From contig DBOA01000217.1 in the NCBI GenBank assembly GCA_002299195.1, forward strand, positions 1 through 8,940: a stretch of DNA of 8,940 bases. The letters are read 5' to 3'. Positions within the stretch are counted from its first letter, which is position 1. Every line of letters begins with the position of its first letter. Positions 6,453-8,940 of this stretch are shown here, piece by piece. A program made the translations under genes and the position numbers. The notes beneath the pieces were generated by a model, which saw nothing but the letters and a program-made list of their open reading frames with translations, made no database searches and was not told the DNA's origin. Origin of the DNA: Sphingomonadales bacterium UBA658 (GTDB lineage: Bacteria; Pseudomonadota; Alphaproteobacteria; Sphingomonadales; Sphingomonadaceae).

Positions 6453-6465
6453 CGGGGTTGCCCCG
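6453..6465 (+). promoter_or_regulatory. Small GC hairpin in the atpI leader
   Basis: CGGGG (6453-6457) pairs with CCCCG (6461-6465) across a TTG loop, about 40 nt upstream of the atpI start. If transcription starts near 6445 it would lie near the 5' end of the operon mRNA and could protect it from decay. No T-run follows. It may also be chance. Confidence 0.3.
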
Positions 6466-6508
6466 ATTGCGTGGCGGTTCCGTGTGTTTATTTGGATGGA
6501 ATCACATG

Positions 6509-6823
6509 ATGTCGGACAATTCCGGGCAGGATGGCAAAGGCAAAAGTGACGCCCGGCTCGTGTCGTTAGATATGCAGCTGAAAGCGGCGCGGAAAGCCGA
6601 AGCAGAACGCTCAGGTCAAGATCAGGTTCCAGCCAAAGGAATGCGGCAAGGAAACAGGGTTTTAACCGAGTTGATCGCGGGTCCTGCTGGTGGTGCTTTG
6701 GTTGGCTGGGTCTTGGACCGCTGGCTGGGTATCGCACCTGCGCTCCTGTTGACCTGCATGTTCTTGGGCATTGCAGTCGCCTTCAGGAATATAATAAAGA
6801 TTTCAGCAGAGCGTCCGGACTAA
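6509..6823 (+). CDS. atpI: ATP synthase F0 assembly protein AtpI (AtpZ/AtpI family)
   Basis: The 104-aa inner-membrane protein is the non-structural first product of atp operons, implicated in c-ring assembly or Mg2+ handling. A hydrophilic, charged N-terminal half (1-50) is followed by two hydrophobic helices (about 52-70 and 75-93), joined by the short LDRWLG turn. The family pattern is ELIAGPAGGALVGWVLDR (54-71), then the APALLLTCMFLGI segment and FRNI (92-95). There are two tandem ATGs, at 6506 and 6509. GGATGGA (6494-6500) is 5 nt from the first and 8 nt from the second, so either could be used; most relatives I recall start MSD/MAD-like, hence 6509. The frame's upstream extension to 6458 has no family resemblance. 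atpB follows after 37 bp. Confidence 0.92.
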   Translation: MSDNSGQDGKGKSDARLVSLDMQLKAARKAEAERSGQDQVPAKGMRQGNRVLTELIAGPAGGALVGWVLDRWLGIAPALLLTCMFLGIAVAFRNIIKISAERPD

Positions 6824-6860
6824 ACCGGGCGCTTGACGTGTATATAACAGGGTAGTGAAC

Positions 6861-7646
6861 GTGGCAGGCGAAAGCGGCAAAATCGATCCGATGTACCAGT
6901 TCAAGATTGAGCCGCTCGCGCAGCTTAACCTTGCAGGTTACGACGTCTCCTTCACCAACTCATCCTTGTTCATGGTGCTTGTCCTTGGCGCGCTTTGGGT
7001 GTTCATGGCGGGCGGAATGAAGCGCGAAATGGTCCCCGGCCGCTGGCAAATGGCTGTCGAAGGCGTCACGGGCTTCATCAACAACATGCTGACCGCAAAT
7101 GTCGGTCCCGAAGGCAAGAAATATGTGCCTTTAGTGTTCTCGTTGTTCATGTTCATCCTGATGGCGAACTTCATGGGCATGATGCCGTTCGGTATCGTCC
7201 CCGGCGTGCATCCCTTTACTATTACCAGCCACTTGACCGTCACCGCCGTGCTGGCGCTGTTCAGCTTTGGCACCGTATTGGTCGTCGGCTTCTGGCGCCA
7301 TGGCCTGCATTTCTTCAGCCTGTTTGTTCCGCATGGCACGCCATGGTGGTTGCTCTGGCTGATCCCGGTCATTGAATTGTTCTCATTCATGATCCGTCCA
7401 TTCAGCCTTGCGCTGCGTTTGTTCGTCGCGATGACCGCAGGCCACATCATGATGAAGGTGCTTGCCGGATTTGTGATCAACGGTCTGAATGCAGAAGCCG
7501 CTTGGGTGCCGATGATTGTCAGCTTCCCAGCCTTTGTTTTGATGATTGGTATTACCCTGCTTGAACTGCTCGTTTGTGCTATTCAGGCGTATGTTTTTGC
7601 ACTTTTGACGTCGCTGTACATCAACGACGCCGTCAATTTGCACTAA
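6861..7646 (+). CDS. atpB: ATP synthase F0 subunit a
   Basis: The 261-aa membrane protein forms the proton half-channels of F0 and contacts the c-ring. Hydrophobic helices are visible at about 34-52, 89-110, 125-144, 162-181, 183-206 and 216-254. The essential arginine is R186 in ALRLFVAMTAGH (equivalent to E. coli aR210). H195 sits where E. coli has aE219, as in other alphaproteobacterial and mitochondrial a subunits. Q242 in AIQAYVF corresponds to E. coli aQ252. The asparagine usually found after the LRLF block (RLFxNM) is alanine here (A190). The frame opens at a GTG at 6855, but AGGG (6849-6852) is 8 nt from the GTG at 6861 and only 2 nt from 6855, so 6861 is chosen. This gives an N-terminus beginning AGESGKIDPMYQF after the start Met. 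Confidence 0.97.
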   Translation: MAGESGKIDPMYQFKIEPLAQLNLAGYDVSFTNSSLFMVLVLGALWVFMAGGMKREMVPGRWQMAVEGVTGFINNMLTANVGPEGKKYVPLVFSLFMFILMANFMGMMPFGIVPGVHPFTITSHLTVTAVLALFSFGTVLVVGFWRHGLHFFSLFVPHGTPWWLLWLIPVIELFSFMIRPFSLALRLFVAMTAGHIMMKVLAGFVINGLNAEAAWVPMIVSFPAFVLMIGITLLELLVCAIQAYVFALLTSLYINDAVNLH

Positions 7647-7660
7647 GATTTCAACCACTA

Positions 7661-7688
7661 AGTTTTATTTTTAACAGGAGTTATTATC
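7661..7688 (+). promoter_or_regulatory. U-rich translation initiation region of atpE
   Basis: The 42-bp atpB-atpE gap is AT-rich in otherwise GC-rich DNA. It carries a T-rich run (7663-7672) followed by AACAGGAG (7673-7680), with the AGGAG 8 nt from the ATG. E. coli atpE has a known U-rich enhancer just upstream of its Shine-Dalgarno sequence that raises c-subunit synthesis. The layout here is closely similar, so the same role is inferred. This is the strongest Shine-Dalgarno sequence in the visible operon. Confidence 0.6.
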
Positions 7689-7916
7689 ATGGACGCAGAA
7701 GCAGCCCAAATGATCGGTGCCGGTCTGGCAGCAATTGGTGCCGGTATCGCCGCTGGCGGTGTTGGTAACGTTTTTAGCTCGTTCCTTCAGGGCGCGTTGC
7801 GTAACCCAGCAGCAGCTGACAGCCAGCAGGGCCGTCTGTTCATCGGCTTCGCCGCCGTCGAACTTCTTGGTCTGCTCGCGTTCGTTATCGCGATGATCCT
7901 GATCTTCGTTGCCTAA
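7689..7916 (+). CDS. atpE: ATP synthase F0 subunit c
   Basis: The 75-aa proteolipid is the monomer of the rotating c-ring. It is two helices joined by a polar loop. Helix 1 (about 8-35) carries the glycine-packing repeat with G17, G19, G23, G24 and G26 (IGAGIAAGGVG). The loop has the conserved RNP at R38-N39-P40. Helix 2 (about 50-74) carries the proton-binding carboxylate E58 in AAVELLGLLAF. The residue after E58 is leucine, and the glutamine and serine/threonine ligands of Na+-type c subunits are absent, so a proton-coupled ring is expected. The ATG at 7689 has AGGAG 8 nt upstream and a U-rich leader. An 8-bp hairpin follows the stop. Confidence 0.98.
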   Translation: MDAEAAQMIGAGLAAIGAGIAAGGVGNVFSSFLQGALRNPAAADSQQGRLFIGFAAVELLGLLAFVIAMILIFVA

Positions 7917-7927
7917 TTGACGGTTTC

Positions 7928-7947
7928 GCCCCGGCATCCGCCGGGGC
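7928..7947 (+). promoter_or_regulatory. GC-rich hairpin between atpE and atpF'
   Basis: GCCCCGGC (7928-7935) and GCCGGGGC (7940-7947) form a perfect 8-bp stem with an ATCC loop, 11 bp after the atpE stop. Only ATTTCC follows, too poor a U-tract for full termination inside an essential operon. A role as partial terminator or as 3' protection of an atpI-atpB-atpE fragment is inferred. Either would raise c relative to b subunits. Confidence 0.7.
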
Positions 7948-7974
7948 ATTTCCTCAATAGGATGAGCGCGTAAT

Positions 7975-8469
7975 ATGCCACAAATTGCCCAGATTCTTGA
8001 AACTTATGCATCACAGTTCTTTTGGCTGATGATTGTCTTTGGCTTGGTCTATTTTACGATCGGTCATGGCATGTTGCCAAAAGTGGAAGCAACGATGGAC
8101 GCACGTAATCGCAAGATTGCGGACGACCTTGCGGCTGCCGAGCTTGCGCGTGCCGAAGCGGATGATTTGGGGGATAGTGGCGAAGCAGGACTTGCTGCTG
8201 CGCGGGCTGCTGCCCAAGCCAAAGCAAGCGATGCGAAAGCAAAAGGCGCAAAAGACGCGGATGCCCGTTTGGCGAAAGCCGATGCGGAAGTGGGCGTAAA
8301 GCTCGCCGCTGCGGAAGCCGCGCTTTCGGCTGCAACAGCCAAGGCAATGGCCAGTATCGAAACCGTGGCTGCGGACGCCGCTGCGGACATCGTTGCCAAG
8401 GTTTCGGGCGCGAAAGTTACCCCGGCGCAGGCCGCAAAAGCAGTGAAGGCGGTAATGTCCAATGGCTAA
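7975..8469 (+). CDS. atpF2: ATP synthase F0 subunit b'
   Basis: The 164-aa protein is the divergent b-type stator subunit (b') found beside b in alphaproteobacteria and phototrophs. One b and one b' form the peripheral stalk. An N-terminal membrane helix (about 13-33, YASQFFWLMIVFGLVYFTI) is followed by LPKVEATMDARNRKIADDL (34-52), the typical start of the stalk helix. A long Ala/Lys/Asp/Glu-rich coiled-coil segment then runs to about residue 145. Unlike the gene for b, it has no N-terminal extension. AGGA at 7959-7962 is 12 nt from the ATG, far for a good Shine-Dalgarno. A three-codon ATG-AGC-GCG-TAA ends one base before the start. The last 8 bases overlap the atpF start region. Confidence 0.94.
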   Translation: MPQIAQILETYASQFFWLMIVFGLVYFTIGHGMLPKVEATMDARNRKIADDLAAAELARAEADDLGDSGEAGLAAARAAAQAKASDAKAKGAKDADARLAKADAEVGVKLAAAEAALSAATAKAMASIETVAADAAADIVAKVSGAKVTPAQAAKAVKAVMSNG

Positions 8470-8940
8470 TCCAGCAGCATCCACCGACACAGCAGTGGCA
8501 ACAACCGCCGTTGCTCCAGCAGCAGACGTCGCCGCACCCGCTGCAGCGCCTACCGCTGAAACCGCCGCGCCCGCTGCGCACGCTTCGACCGAAGCACATG
8601 GCGGCACAGAAGAGCATGTCACGCCTTCGGCTCTTGGCTTTGACGCCTCGATGCTGGTGGCTTTGGCCATGCTTGCAGTCATCATCTTGGCAATCTGGAA
8701 AAAAGTGCCCGCGATGATCGCTGGCGCATTGGACGGACAAATTGCCGGCATTAAGCAGCAGTTGGACCAAGCAACCGCGCTGCGTGCCGAAGCTGAAAAT
8801 ATCAAGGTCGAGTATGAAGCAAAGGCAAAGCAGGCGGCGCGTGATGCCGATGCGATGAAAGCCTCTGCCGAAGCTGAAGCGAAGCAGATTGTGGCCCGCG
8901 CAAAGAGTGATGCGACCGCATTGATCGAACGCCGTGCGAA
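8462..8940 (+). CDS. atpF: ATP synthase F0 subunit b, 3' end beyond window
   Basis: The first 159 codons of the b stator subunit are visible and the frame is still open at the right edge. The ATG at 8462 lies inside the end of atpF' (8-base overlap, different frame), so translation is probably coupled; a GAAGG at 8445-8449 is 12 nt away. The first 55 or so residues are an Ala/Pro/Thr-rich, His/Glu-containing extension (from MANPAASTDT). Then comes a single membrane helix (about 62-79, MLVALAMLAVIILAIWKK) and the charged stalk helix with KQQLDQATALRAEAENIKV. The helix then continues Ala/Lys/Glu-rich. The order b' then b is the usual alphaproteobacterial one. The start in the original frame is supported by conservation of the GFDASMLVALAML block just before and within the membrane segment. 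Confidence 0.92.
   Translation, partial: MANPAASTDTAVATTAVAPAADVAAPAAAPTAETAAPAAHASTEAHGGTEEHVTPSALGFDASMLVALAMLAVIILAIWKKVPAMIAGALDGQIAGIKQQLDQATALRAEAENIKVEYEAKAKQAARDADAMKASAEAEAKQIVARAKSDATALIERRA

Larger units (their letters stand above)
6185..6505. other. Gene-free divergent intergenic region, radC / atp operon
   Basis: No frame in these ~320 bp looks like a protein gene, and the longest minus-strand frame here has an unnatural Arg/Pro/Ser-rich composition. On the radC side, GTCACA (6231-6226) and CATTAT (6208-6203) are spaced 17 bp as a weak minus-strand promoter, but a start from it would fall at the ribosome binding site. The middle holds the dyad CTGAA/TTCAG (6294-6308) and a spaced inverted repeat GCATCGC/GCGATGC (6327-6333 and 6360-6366). 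The right third holds the candidate atp promoter and a small GC hairpin. I found no alphaproteobacterial LexA box (GTTC-N7-GTTC). Confidence 0.7.

Noticed and set aside
6185..6505. SOS (LexA) box in front of radC
   Set aside because: A GTTC occurs at 6303-6306 but no second GTTC follows after 7 bp, and no other GTTC/GAAC pair with N7 spacing was seen.
6832..6852. TTGACG and TATATAAC between atpI and atpB as an internal promoter
   Set aside because: The two hexamers are only a few bases apart, so they cannot serve as a -35/-10 pair, and neither has a partner at the right distance.
8011..8805. Long open frame of 264 codons on the minus strand opposite atpF' and atpF
   Set aside because: It is antisense to well-recognised b' and b coding sequence, its composition is a by-product of Ala/Lys-rich codons, and it shows no domain or ribosome binding site.
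1..8940. Mobile element, CRISPR array, toxin-antitoxin or defence system
   Set aside because: All real reading frames are housekeeping or transport genes with similar codon use. There are no transposases, integrases, long direct repeats or spacer-like periodic repeats.

Overview
This window looks like ordinary chromosomal housekeeping DNA from an alphaproteobacterium, most likely a member of the Sphingomonadales. The basis is the F0 gene order atpI-atpB-atpE-atpF'(b')-atpF(b), with duplicated b-type stator subunits and no F1 genes in between, plus the style of the individual proteins. The placement is inferred by eye, not from a database search. I see no transposase, integrase, CRISPR array, toxin-antitoxin pair or prophage gene, and no convincing undescribed system. 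What deserves a second look is mostly at the RNA and regulatory level.

Left part (1-2494): a tRNA-Gln(UUG) on the minus strand is cut by the left window edge, with its own promoter just upstream. Behind it, also on the minus strand, is ilvE (branched-chain aminotransferase). Divergent from ilvE, across only 60 bp, starts a tight plus-strand cluster: a MarR-type regulator, hisE (phosphoribosyl-ATP pyrophosphatase) and a HIT-family nucleotide hydrolase. The regulator stop and hisE start overlap by one base, and hisE and the HIT gene are one base apart.

Middle (2495-6184): a 12-TM APC-superfamily amino acid permease follows on the plus strand after a 68-bp leader that can fold into a stem-loop, and ends at a strong rho-independent terminator. 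Converging on it from the right is a Bcr/CflA-type MFS exporter, itself downstream of radC (JAB/MPN+ metalloprotease-like fold) on the minus strand. The exporter start codon lies 3 nt downstream of a perfect 7-bp hairpin and has no recognisable Shine-Dalgarno sequence.

Right part (6185-8940): a ~320-bp gene-free divergent region separates radC from the ATP synthase F0 operon. It holds a palindromic element and a candidate atp promoter. The operon then encodes the assembly protein AtpI, subunit a, subunit c, subunit b' and the beginning of subunit b, which runs off the right edge. The c-subunit gene has a U-rich leader with a strong AGGAG and is followed by an 8-bp GC hairpin. Both are plausible devices for making much more c than a or b from one polycistronic mRNA.

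Functionally the window mixes amino acid metabolism and transport (ilvE, hisE, permease), efflux, an accessory DNA-processing protein and the proton-translocating half of ATP synthase. Apart from the clear transcription units there is no evidence that the blocks act together.
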